DNA of 14,941 nucleotides, taken from positions 1 to 14,941 of the forward strand of contig JAESSZ010000010.1 in the NCBI GenBank assembly GCA_016763875.1, read 5' to 3'. The position numbers and the translations under genes were made by a program. Origin of the DNA: Nannocystaceae bacterium. GTDB taxonomy: Bacteria; Myxococcota_A; Polyangia; Nannocystales; Nannocystaceae. Positions 8,208-14,941 of the stretch are shown here, piece by piece (the first letter of the stretch is position 1; each line of letters opens with the position of its first letter). The notes beneath the pieces were generated by a model. The model made no database searches and was not told where the DNA came from. It worked only from the letters and a program-made list of their open reading frames with translations.

Positions 8208-8567
8208 GTGAAATCGGACACGACGATCACGTTTCGCGGGATGGAGAGCTCGGACACGGTCACCGCGAACATCGAACAATGGCTCGAGCGCCTCGGTCGC
8301 CACCACACGATCCAAGACGCGCACGTGACGATTGAGGCCGCGGGCGGTGACCCGCCGCGATTCAACGCGCACATCCATCTGCACGCGGGTGGCCACGAAG
8401 TCATCGCCTCGCGCGAAGTGGACCCGAGCCGTGCGCACGCCAACCCTTGGGTTGCGCTTCGCGATGCGATGGACGCCTCCAAGCGTCAACTCGAAGACCT
8501 GCACGAGCGTCAAACGGCCCGCCATCGCCATCGCGACTCCACGGCCCGTCAGAGCACCGCTGAGTAG
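8208..8567 (+). CDS. Short HPF/RaiA-like ribosome hibernation factor (S30EA family)
   Basis: A 119-residue protein resembling short hibernation-promoting factors, which bind the 30S decoding region and silence ribosomes in stationary phase. Seen: a start strand TITFRGMESSDTV, helix NIEQWLERLGRHH (the family's 'ekL.kL.r'), strand DAHVTIEAA, strand FNAHIHLHAGGHEVIASRE, and helix NPWVALRDAMDASKRQLEDL (the family's 'dmyaAId.a.dkLerQL'). A His/Arg-rich tail ends the protein; the C-terminal dimerisation domain of long HPF is absent. The frame is open from an ATG at 8157, but homology begins about 24 codons later and TACAAT (8196-8201) would lie inside that longer version, so the GTG at 8208 is chosen. 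No Shine-Dalgarno precedes it, consistent with a leaderless message. Family assignment is by pattern and is moderately sure. Confidence 0.65.
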   Translation: MKSDTTITFRGMESSDTVTANIEQWLERLGRHHTIQDAHVTIEAAGGDPPRFNAHIHLHAGGHEVIASREVDPSRAHANPWVALRDAMDASKRQLEDLHERQTARHRHRDSTARQSTAE

Positions 8568-8628
8568 CGACAGCCTTTACAATCGACTGGCGGCGAACCT
8601 ATCGCAGCGAGCGACTTCGCCGCCCTCG
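8568..8628. other. Short non-coding gap after the HPF-like gene
   Basis: About 60 bp between the HPF-like stop and the broken end of the metallopeptidase remnant. It contains a TACAAT (8578-8583) but nothing that a promoter there would serve on the plus strand. No insertion sequence, direct repeat or terminator that would explain the truncation is visible. Confidence 0.4.
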
Positions 8629-9038
8629 CTGAGAGCCCGGGCAGTAGAATGGGCCGGTCGACGCGACCGCGCTCCCGCACGCGGAGTTGATCGAATCGGT
8701 GAACAGTTGCAGTCATGCCGTCGCGTAGTCCTTGCCCATGGCCTTGAACTCGGTCTTCCAAACCGACCGCGCGTCATCCAATACGACGGACACCAGGGCC
8801 TTGAGCGCGTCGTCGCCGGCGTCGTTCATCGCCCCGCCCCCGCCACTTGAAAGACCCAGGCTCCCTACGCCGCGGTAGCGCATCGCCCCGCGAACGGCGA
8901 TCCCGGCGATCACGCCGCCTATACCGAATCGGCGAAAGAGGCGGATGAGCGTGCCAATGCCGGGCCACGACCGCCCCCACCCGATGTGCCACGCCGGTCA
9001 TCCACGTAGTCGCTGCGGTAGTCCTCGTCGTACTTCAT
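8629..9038 (-). pseudogene. Decayed YpfJ-type neutral zinc metallopeptidase, N-terminal remnant
   Basis: Reading leftward from the ATG at 9038, MKYDEDYRSDYVDDRRG is the typical N-terminus of YpfJ-family neutral zinc metallopeptidases. After a Gly-rich stretch this frame ends; the next frame continues PGIGTLIRLFRRFGIGGV (a membrane-like segment), then ALVSVVLDDARSVWKTEF, matching the family's 'fVsvVLadtEdtW'. An in-frame TGA (8715-8713) follows, and beyond it the same frame still matches the family: LQLFTDSINSACGSAV, ASTGPFYCPGSQ. Resemblance ends near 8629, before the zinc-binding HExGH region, which is missing. So there is at least one -1 frameshift (within about 8960-8985, near a G-run), one nonsense change and loss of the catalytic half. 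The gene cannot make an active peptidase. It lies antisense between the HPF-like gene and pilT. Confidence 0.82.
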
Positions 9039-9159
9039 GGGCGGCCGCATCGTAGCAAGCCGATGCGCCACACCACACACACCGCCCGACACCATCCCGC
9101 AACCGTCGGAGATTTCCGGGAAAGTCTGCATTTGGGTACCCTAGGGAGGTCGTATTTTC
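9039..9159 (+). promoter_or_regulatory. pilT upstream region with palindromes and Shine-Dalgarno
   Basis: This 121-bp stretch precedes pilT. It holds an 11-bp palindrome TTTCCGGGAAA (9113-9123) and two overlapping 8-bp palindromes, GGGTACCC (9134-9141) and CCCTAGGG (9139-9146). The latter runs into the strong Shine-Dalgarno AGGGAGG (9143-9149), 10 bases before the ATG. TACCCT (9137-9142) is a possible -10. The palindromes could be operator sites or could mask the ribosome site; this is inference. Confidence 0.4.
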
Positions 9160-10251
9160 ATGGCGATTAACCTCCATCAGTTGCTCAAGGCGATGGTCGA
9201 CTCCGGTGCGACCGATCTCCACATCACAACCGGGACGCCACCCCAACTGCGCATCGACGGCGACCTGGTACCGCTCAAGGCGGCGAAGCTCGGCCCGGTG
9301 GAGACCCGCAACCTCTGCTACTCGGTTCTCTCCGACAAGCAGAAGCACCGCTTCGAGGAGAACCTCGAACTCGACTTCTCGTTCGGCGTAAAAGGACTCG
9401 CGCGGTTCCGCGGCAACATCTTCGTGCAGCGCGGTGCGACCGGCGGTGCATTTCGTCTGATCCCCTACGAGATTCCCTCGCTGGATAAGTTGGGTCTGCC
9501 GCCAGTGGTCACCACGTTGGCCCGCAAACCGAGAGGCCTCGTGCTGGTGACGGGGCCCACCGGTTCAGGCAAGAGCACCACGCTTGCCTCGATGATCGAC
9601 CTGATCAACCACGAGCGTCGGGCTCACATCATGACGATCGAGGACCCGAACGAGTATCTGCACCAGCACGGTACTTGCGTGGTCAACCAGCGCGAGGTCG
9701 GCCAAGACACCCTGACTTTCGGCAATGCGCTCAAGTACACGCTGCGGCAAGACCCCGACATCGTGCTCGTGGGCGAGATGAGGGACCAGGAGACGATGGA
9801 AGCGGCCCTGCAGTTGGCAGAGACCGGCCACCTTACGCTGGGAACTTTGCACACCAACTCGGCGGTGCAGACGATCAACCGCGTGATCGACATGTTCGAG
9901 ACCGGGCAGCAAAACCAGGTGCGGACGCAGTTGTCGTTCGTCCTCGAAGGTGTCCTGTGTCAGACGCTACTGCCACGCATCGGCGGTGGACGTGCACTCG
10001 CCGTCGAAGTGATGGTGCCCAACCACGCGATCCGCTCGCTGATCCGCGACTCCAAGATCCACCAGATCTACTCCCAGATGCAGCTCGGCCAGGGGGTCAA
10101 CGAGATGCAAACGTTCAACCAATCGCTGGCTGACCTCGTACAGAACAACCTGATCACGCCAGAAACCGCGTTGTCGCGCAGTAGCGATCCGGCGGAGTTG
10201 CGCTCGATGCTCGAGAGCGGCACAGGCCTGCAGCAACGCCGCATGAGCTAG
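9160..10251 (+). CDS. pilT: Type IV pilus retraction ATPase PilT
   Basis: A 363-residue hexameric ATPase that depolymerises the pilus and so drives twitching. Seen: N-terminal SGATDLHITTGTPPQLRIDG, Walker A GPTGSGKST (132-140), Asp box MTIEDPNEY, Walker B DIVLVGEMRD, His box ETGHLTLGTLHTNSA, and the PilT signature AIRSLIRD (290-297), which the paralogue at 2631 lacks. No zinc Cys cluster. Length and architecture are those of canonical PilT. The ATG at 9160 has AGGGAGG 10 bases upstream. pilC starts 16 bp after its stop with its own ribosome site, so pilT-pilC-pilS look like one operon. One small deviation is Asn in EDPNEY where many PilT proteins have Ile. Confidence 0.96.
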   Translation: MAINLHQLLKAMVDSGATDLHITTGTPPQLRIDGDLVPLKAAKLGPVETRNLCYSVLSDKQKHRFEENLELDFSFGVKGLARFRGNIFVQRGATGGAFRLIPYEIPSLDKLGLPPVVTTLARKPRGLVLVTGPTGSGKSTTLASMIDLINHERRAHIMTIEDPNEYLHQHGTCVVNQREVGQDTLTFGNALKYTLRQDPDIVLVGEMRDQETMEAALQLAETGHLTLGTLHTNSAVQTINRVIDMFETGQQNQVRTQLSFVLEGVLCQTLLPRIGGGRALAVEVMVPNHAIRSLIRDSKIHQIYSQMQLGQGVNEMQTFNQSLADLVQNNLITPETALSRSSDPAELRSMLESGTGLQQRRMS

Positions 10252-10252
10252 C

Positions 10253-10260
10253 AAAGGAGA
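10253..10260 (+). promoter_or_regulatory. Ribosome binding site of pilC
   Basis: AAAGGAGA lies 7 bases before the pilC ATG in the short pilT-pilC gap. It is the best Shine-Dalgarno in the window and implies strong, independent initiation of pilC within the operon. Confidence 0.8.
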
Positions 10261-10267
10261 TCTGAAG

Positions 10268-11473
10268 ATGCCTGTGTACATCTGGGAAGCACGAAACAAA
10301 GCGGGGGACCTCCGAAGCGGCGAGTACAGCGCCGACAACGAGGAGGCCGTCAGCGATCGCTTGCGCGCTCAGGGCCTGACGATCACCAAGGTCAAGAAGA
10401 AGCCGCTGGAGATCACCCTTCCGACGATCGGGACCGGGGTTGGACTCAAAGACATGGTGGTCTTCACCCGCACGTTCTCGACGATGATCGATGCGGGCCT
10501 CCCAATGGTCCAGTGCCTGGACATGTTGGGCACGCAGTCCGAGAACATCGCGTTCCGAAAAGTGCTGCTCGGGGTCAAGGCGGAGGTCGAGTCCGGAAAA
10601 TCGCTGTCCGAGGGCATGGGCCGCTACCCCAAGGTGTTCGACGATCTTTTTCGCAACCTCGTCGCCGCGGGTGAAGCCGGCGGCATCTTGGACATCATTT
10701 TTCGCCGACTGGCCATCTACCTCGAGAAAGCAAACAAACTCCGCAGGCAGGTCCGTGGCGCGATGGTCTACCCGGCGGCGATTCTCATCGTCGGGGTCGG
10801 CGTGCTCATCGTGATGATGACCAAAGTCCTGCCTGTGTTTGAAAAGATGTTCAAAGACCTGGGGGCGGGCTCGCTTCCGGCGCCGACGCGAGTCGTCTTG
10901 GCTATCAGCCACGCGGTGACCGACAACCTCCTGGTGGGCACCTTGGCCATCGCAGCGCTCAGCGTCGCGTTTATCTTTGCGATGCGGACCGAGCGCGGAC
11001 GCTACACCTTTGACTCGATCACGTTGCGGATGCCGATCATTGGCCCCGTACTCAGAAAAATCGCAGTGGCTCGATTCACGCGGACACTGGGCACGTTGCT
11101 GTCGTCCGGGGTGCCAATCCTCGATGCGATGGACATCGTCTCCAAGACATCGGGCAACGGGGTCGTGGCCAAAGCCATCACCTACGCGCGCGTCAAGATC
11201 TCAGAAGGCATGGACATCGCCACCCCCCTGCTTGAGACCGCCGTGTTCCCCCCGATGGTCGTCAACATGATCGGGGTCGGCGAGCAAACGGGCGCTATGG
11301 ACGAGATGCTCCAGAAAATCGCGGACTTCTACGAGGACGAGGTCGATGCCGCAGTTTCCGCGATGACCTCGCTGCTCGAGCCGTTGATGCTCGTTGGGCT
11401 CGGCGGTGGCGTGGGCGGCATGCTCATCGCCATGTACATGCCAATCTTCGAAGTCGCCGGTAACATCAAGTAG
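10268..11473 (+). CDS. pilC: Type IV pilus inner-membrane platform protein PilC
   Basis: A 401-residue polytopic protein of the GspF/PilC family. It couples the cytoplasmic ATPases PilB and PilT to pilin insertion and removal. The N-terminal cytoplasmic part opens with MPVYIWEARNKAGDLRSGEY, as is usual for PilC. Two repeated T2SSF domains follow (about 64-187 and 266-389), with matching phrases FTRTFSTMIDAGLPM and FTRTLGTLLSSGVPI, and AAGEAGGILD and GVGEQTGAMDEM. Three membrane segments are seen near 167-190, 219-239 and 371-395. Length is standard. AAAGGAGA precedes the ATG at 10268. pilS starts 5 bp after the stop, so the two are probably translated from the same message. Confidence 0.96.
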   Translation: MPVYIWEARNKAGDLRSGEYSADNEEAVSDRLRAQGLTITKVKKKPLEITLPTIGTGVGLKDMVVFTRTFSTMIDAGLPMVQCLDMLGTQSENIAFRKVLLGVKAEVESGKSLSEGMGRYPKVFDDLFRNLVAAGEAGGILDIIFRRLAIYLEKANKLRRQVRGAMVYPAAILIVGVGVLIVMMTKVLPVFEKMFKDLGAGSLPAPTRVVLAISHAVTDNLLVGTLAIAALSVAFIFAMRTERGRYTFDSITLRMPIIGPVLRKIAVARFTRTLGTLLSSGVPILDAMDIVSKTSGNGVVAKAITYARVKISEGMDIATPLLETAVFPPMVVNMIGVGEQTGAMDEMLQKIADFYEDEVDAAVSAMTSLLEPLMLVGLGGGVGGMLIAMYMPIFEVAGNIK

Positions 11474-11478
11474 ACCGC

Positions 11479-13224
11479 ATGTCATCCACCGACCCGCGCG
11501 CCACTGGGATGTCGGAGAGCGGCGTATCGGGTGAGACCGCAGCAACGATGAGTCAGTCGGGGGCGACCGCCCCGCGTCCGGGTGAGGACGCCAGCGACCA
11601 AGCTCGCCGACGCAGAATCGCTTACTTCATGCTCTTTCGGCTCGGCATGCTGACGGTGTTCACCGTGCTGGCGGCGGCCCTCGCATACGCCGCCGACAGC
11701 GACGCAACCGATGCCAGCGACGCGGCCACGGTGTTTGTGTGGAGCACTCTGGGCGCCGCGTTTGCGCTGACGGCCGTGTTTGCCCGCCTGCTGCCCAAGG
11801 TCCGAGACCTCTCACGCTTTGCGTGGCTGCAGACCACGACCGACATCGTGCTCGCCGCCGTGGTCGTACAGATGAGCGGCGGCGCCGACTCGGGCTTTCA
11901 GTGGTTGTTCCTGATAGCAGTCCTGGGCGCCGCCATGATGGGTGATCAGCGGATGACCTGGGGCGCCGCCGGTGCGTGTCTGCTCATCCTTTTCACGCTC
12001 GGGACGCTGCAGTGGACGGAGGTCATTGAGCCCACCATTCTGGGTGAACCGATCCCGAGACTAAAGACCTCGGTCCTTTGGCTCGCGCTGGGCCGGACGA
12101 CCGCGGCACTCGTTGGCGTCACGCTGCTGTCGTCGTACCTCGGGCGCCAGCTGTCGACGTCGGTGTCGGAAGTTGGCGTGCTGCGTCTTCTCAACGACCA
12201 CATCGTGCGTTCGCTGAGTTCGGGTCTCATCACCGTGGACCGCGACGGCCGGGTGCTCTACTTCAACCCCGCCGCTGCACGGATCTTGAACCTCTCGGCG
12301 GACCGTATCGGCGACGACGTCGGCCAGCCTCTTCCCGGTCTCGAGGCCGCCGTTGGCAACGACGACGGTGGACGAACCGCGCTAACGCTGGACTCGCCGG
12401 TCACGGGAACAATGCACCTGGGACTCTCCCGAGTGCCCCTGCGGGATGCCTCGGGCGAGCGCGTGGGCGTCCTCATCAACTTCACCGATCTCACCCAGCT
12501 ACAAGACCTCACCGAACGACTACGCCGTAACGAGCGGCTCGCCGCCCTCGGGGGGCTCGCCGCCTCGGTGGCACATGAGATCCGCAACCCGCTCACCGCG
12601 ATCGCGGGGAGTGCCGAGTTGCTCGGTTCCACGCCCGAGCTGGATCCGCAGGACTCCCGCCTCGTCCGCGTCATTCAGCGCGAGTCGAACCGACTTAGCG
12701 ATCTCATTACCGACCTGCTGGCATTCACGCGGCCTAAGCAGCCTCACTACGTGCGACTCTCGCTCGCAGGCGCCGTCCGAGACACCCGCGAGGCGTTCTC
12801 AGCGGACCCGATGAACAAGGGGGTCGCTATCACGCTGCGGATCATCGATGACGAGCCCGTCTTCGTCGATCCCGCGCAGCTGTCTCAGGTTATCTGGAAC
12901 CTCATCCGCAACGCGGCCGAGGCCATGGAGCGCCGCGGAAAAATCACGATCGAGATTCGTCGGGAGGGAGATCGGTGCTGTATGGATATTGCCGACGACG
13001 GCCCGGGGATCCCTCCGGAGCGCATCGAGCGAGTGTTTGATCCGTTTTTCACGACCAAGGAGCACGGGACGGGCTTTGGGCTCGCGATCGTGCACCGGGT
13101 CGTCGAGGACAACGGGGGGTCGATTCACGTCGCATCGACCCCGGGCAACGGCGCAACCTTCGCTCTGAGCTTCCCCGCCGCCGATTCGGTGCAATCCGAG
13201 AAATCCGGCGTTTTCGACGTCTGA
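11479..13224 (+). CDS. pilS: PilS-like membrane sensor histidine kinase
   Basis: A 581-residue sensor kinase that would phosphorylate a response regulator, normally PilR, the sigma-54 activator of pilA. A hydrophilic N-terminus (1-45) rich in Ser, Thr and Gly is followed by about six hydrophobic segments (48-70, 83-104, 118-132, 142-153, 160-176, 197-218), as in PilS. A PAS-like domain (about 236-340, LSSGLITVDRDGRVLYFNPA) comes next. The catalytic part has the H-box VAHEIRNPL with H366, N-box NLIRNAAEAM (N478), G1 DDGPGIP, F-box FDPFFTTK and G2 GTGFGLAIV. The ATG at 11479 lies 5 bp after pilC with no clear Shine-Dalgarno; in-frame ATGs at codons 11 and 24 are alternatives and would trim the unusual N-terminal extension. 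The name rests on topology and linkage to pilBTC. No pilR follows; the next gene is a Ser/Thr kinase. Confidence 0.88.
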   Translation: MSSTDPRATGMSESGVSGETAATMSQSGATAPRPGEDASDQARRRRIAYFMLFRLGMLTVFTVLAAALAYAADSDATDASDAATVFVWSTLGAAFALTAVFARLLPKVRDLSRFAWLQTTTDIVLAAVVVQMSGGADSGFQWLFLIAVLGAAMMGDQRMTWGAAGACLLILFTLGTLQWTEVIEPTILGEPIPRLKTSVLWLALGRTTAALVGVTLLSSYLGRQLSTSVSEVGVLRLLNDHIVRSLSSGLITVDRDGRVLYFNPAAARILNLSADRIGDDVGQPLPGLEAAVGNDDGGRTALTLDSPVTGTMHLGLSRVPLRDASGERVGVLINFTDLTQLQDLTERLRRNERLAALGGLAASVAHEIRNPLTAIAGSAELLGSTPELDPQDSRLVRVIQRESNRLSDLITDLLAFTRPKQPHYVRLSLAGAVRDTREAFSADPMNKGVAITLRIIDDEPVFVDPAQLSQVIWNLIRNAAEAMERRGKITIEIRREGDRCCMDIADDGPGIPPERIERVFDPFFTTKEHGTGFGLAIVHRVVEDNGGSIHVASTPGNGATFALSFPAADSVQSEKSGVFDV

Positions 13225-13351
13225 AGGCGATATTTGGGCATTCGCTGTGCGCAGCCCCCCACGAAAAACGTGCCTGGGCCCCTCGGCCACGGCTTGAAAC
13301 GACCGCGCAGCCCCGATAGCCTCGCCCTAGGCCGTGTCGTCCGCGTCACAC
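13225..13351 (+). promoter_or_regulatory. Spacer upstream of the Ser/Thr kinase with possible promoter
   Basis: A 127-bp gap. TTGAAA (13294-13299) and TAGCCT (13317-13322) are 17 bp apart and end 29 bp before the kinase ATG; the -35 matches consensus at five of six positions, the -10 only at three. A small inverted repeat CACG-AAAAA-CGTG (13260-13272) lies upstream. No terminator is seen for pilS. Confidence 0.35.
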
Positions 13352-14941
13352 ATGCCCGAATCAAGATGGGAACCGGGAGCCGTCGTCGACGGCTACAAGA
13401 TCATCCGCCGCCTCGCCCGAGGTGGGATGGCCGAGCTGTTCTTGGCGGCCACGACGAACGAGCCGACGACTCAAGTCGCCATCAAGCGCGTGCACGCGCA
13501 TCTGCGGTCCGACCCGGGTTTCGACGCGATGTTCGTGCGAGAAACTCGGATCGCCGCATCGCTGGACCATCCCAACATCGTCCGGGTCCTCGGCACAGGA
13601 ACGCTGGGCGACGAACTGTACTTGGTGATGGAACTGCTGCGCGGCCTCGACGCCCGCGCCCTGCTCCGACGCCTGTCGCAGCGCGACACGCCGATGTCGT
13701 ACGGCGATGCGATCCGGGTTGTGATCGGGGCAGCGCACGGCCTCGCGTACGCGCACGACCGAGAGGATGCCGACGGCAAACGACTGGGCATCGTTCATCG
13801 CGACGTGTCCCCTTCCAACCTGTTCGTGACCGAGTCGGGCGAGGTCAAACTGGTGGACTTCGGAATCGCGAAAACCACCAACGCCACGCAGATTACTGGC
13901 GTCGGCGTTCGTAAGGGCAAGGGGGCCTACATGGCGCCCGAGCAATGCATGGCCGGCGTGGTCGATCGCCGCACAGACGTGTTCGCCCTGGGCGCCGTTC
14001 TGTACGAGCTGACCACGATGACGCGCGCCTACGATGGCGACAACGAGCTCGCGGTCTTGCACGCGATCACTTCGCGCGACGTCGAGCCGCCCTCGGCACG
14101 GGTGCACGGATATCCAGAGGCACTCGAGGCCGTCGTGCTGACCGCACTGCAGCGTGACCCGGACCAACGGTCGAGCGACGCGACGGAAATGGCAGACGCG
14201 CTGTCGGAACTCGGTCTGCGCCCACGCTTTGCAAGTTCTCCCGCCTCGCTGGCCAGCCTTGTTCAGGGCCTCAGCCGCGATCGGACTGACAGCGAAACTC
14301 CACTGGGCCCATCGACGCTCGACCTCACCCCACCGCCTTTCGGCGTGGGAGATCGCTCGGATGGTGCGCTGCTGCTCCCCACCCCGACGAGCATGGAGGA
14401 GATCGTCAGGGAAGACACCGAGCAGGTCACGGCAACGGCCGGGGAGCGGGATCCCGATTACACGCAACCTCCGGCACGTGGCCTCCCCCACCCCTCACGT
14501 CGCGAGTCCGCTGCGACCGCCGTGAACTCTGCGACCCCCGCGACGCCTGCGACCCCCGCGATGGTCATCGTCCCGTCCAGCGGGCTGACCCCCACCCCGA
14601 GCCCACCGTTCGCCCAGGTTTCGGCCGACACCGCGTCCGCCGGCGACGGGATCGGCATCCCGGCCCACGTCGTGCCTGCTGCCATGACGCAGGTTCCGGT
14701 TTCCTCGCCCGCCACGGCACAGCCTCAGCCGCGAGCCCCAAACCTCGTATTCCCCGCGCCCAGCTCGGCGATCCCGGTGCCCGTTCCGGTGACCGTAACG
14801 CCATCCCCCGCGCCGCTTGCCGGTGACTCGGTCGACGCAAACGAGCCGCGCCGTTCCTCACTGCCCATGGGGTGGATCGCCGCAGGTATCGTCGTCGTAC
14901 TCGGTGGGGGTCTTGCCCTGTGGGCCGGACAAGACTCAAAC
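13352..14941 (+). CDS. Membrane-anchored Ser/Thr protein kinase (PknB-like), 3' end beyond the right edge
   Basis: The frame is open from the ATG at 13352 through all 530 codons to the last base. A eukaryotic-type kinase domain covers about 15-285: glycine loop LARGGMAELF (21-30), VAIKRV with Lys45, catalytic loop HRDVSPSN (149-156), DFG (169-171), APE (195-197) and DVFALGAVLYEL. All catalytic residues are present, so it should be active. A long Pro/Ala/Thr/Val-rich linker (about 290-500, including a short ATPATPATPA stretch) leads to a single membrane segment near 506-526 (MGWIAAGIVVVLGGGLALWA), so the kinase should be cytoplasmic with an extracytoplasmic C-terminal part that is cut off. This is the usual PknB-like layout common in myxobacteria. 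No good Shine-Dalgarno is seen before the ATG. It lies where pilR is expected; the substrate is unknown. Confidence 0.92.
   Translation, partial: MPESRWEPGAVVDGYKIIRRLARGGMAELFLAATTNEPTTQVAIKRVHAHLRSDPGFDAMFVRETRIAASLDHPNIVRVLGTGTLGDELYLVMELLRGLDARALLRRLSQRDTPMSYGDAIRVVIGAAHGLAYAHDREDADGKRLGIVHRDVSPSNLFVTESGEVKLVDFGIAKTTNATQITGVGVRKGKGAYMAPEQCMAGVVDRRTDVFALGAVLYELTTMTRAYDGDNELAVLHAITSRDVEPPSARVHGYPEALEAVVLTALQRDPDQRSSDATEMADALSELGLRPRFASSPASLASLVQGLSRDRTDSETPLGPSTLDLTPPPFGVGDRSDGALLLPTPTSMEEIVREDTEQVTATAGERDPDYTQPPARGLPHPSRRESAATAVNSATPATPATPAMVIVPSSGLTPTPSPPFAQVSADTASAGDGIGIPAHVVPAAMTQVPVSSPATAQPQPRAPNLVFPAPSSAIPVPVPVTVTPSPAPLAGDSVDANEPRRSSLPMGWIAAGIVVVLGGGLALWAGQDSN

Noticed and set aside
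8578..8583. TACAAT after the HPF-like gene as a promoter
   Set aside because: The next plus-strand gene is pilT, nearly 600 bp away across an antisense remnant; a chance match is more likely.
8645..8650. TAGAAT as a plus-strand -10 box
   Set aside because: These bases encode PFYC of the metallopeptidase remnant on the other strand, and no plus-strand gene starts downstream.
8713..8715. In-frame TGA as a selenocysteine codon
   Set aside because: The family has no Cys or selenocysteine at this position, a frameshift and a truncation already disable the gene, and no hairpin element was evident.
14530..14565. Repeated Ala-Thr-Pro codons as a functional DNA repeat
   Set aside because: It is part of the low-complexity linker of the Ser/Thr kinase, typical for this type of protein.

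Overview
The window is high-GC DNA from a bacterium with type IV pili. The order pilB - pilT - pilC - pilS on the plus strand, a Ser/Thr protein kinase with a single membrane anchor, and the general gene content suggest a myxobacterium-like organism (Myxococcota, former Deltaproteobacteria). That placement is inference from gene order and family resemblance; no marker gene was searched.

Left block, minus strand (about 1-5112, transcribed right to left): an RlmI/RlmK-type rRNA methyltransferase, then a second PilT-like retraction ATPase, then alaS. The PilT-like gene and alaS overlap by 11 bp, so this looks like one transcription unit. alaS is broken by a one-base frameshift near position 470 and its 3' end lies beyond the left edge.

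Right block, plus strand (5260-14941): pilB (extension ATPase), a KshA/DAF-36-like Rieske oxygenase, a short HPF-like ribosome hibernation factor, a degraded antisense remnant of a YpfJ-type zinc metallopeptidase, then pilT, pilC and pilS packed close together, and finally a Ser/Thr kinase that runs off the right edge. The kinase is open for exactly 530 codons to the last base. PilB, PilT and PilC would form the pilus motor: PilB drives extension, PilT drives retraction and PilC is the inner-membrane platform. PilS is the sensor kinase that normally works with PilR to control pilin expression, but no pilR follows it here. pilA and the pilMNOPQ alignment genes are also outside the window.

The main points of interest are: three pilus-type ATPases within 7.7 kb; a decayed metallopeptidase gene with a frameshift, an in-frame stop and a lost catalytic half; a frameshift in the normally essential alaS; a methyltransferase with an RlmI-like domain layout but RlmK-like active-site residues; paired MshEN-like 24-residue motifs in PilB that suggest c-di-GMP sensing; and two genes whose starts sit directly after -10-like boxes, as in leaderless transcripts. 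I found no tRNA, rRNA, CRISPR array, insertion sequence or convincing rho-independent terminator, and no clearly undescribed system.
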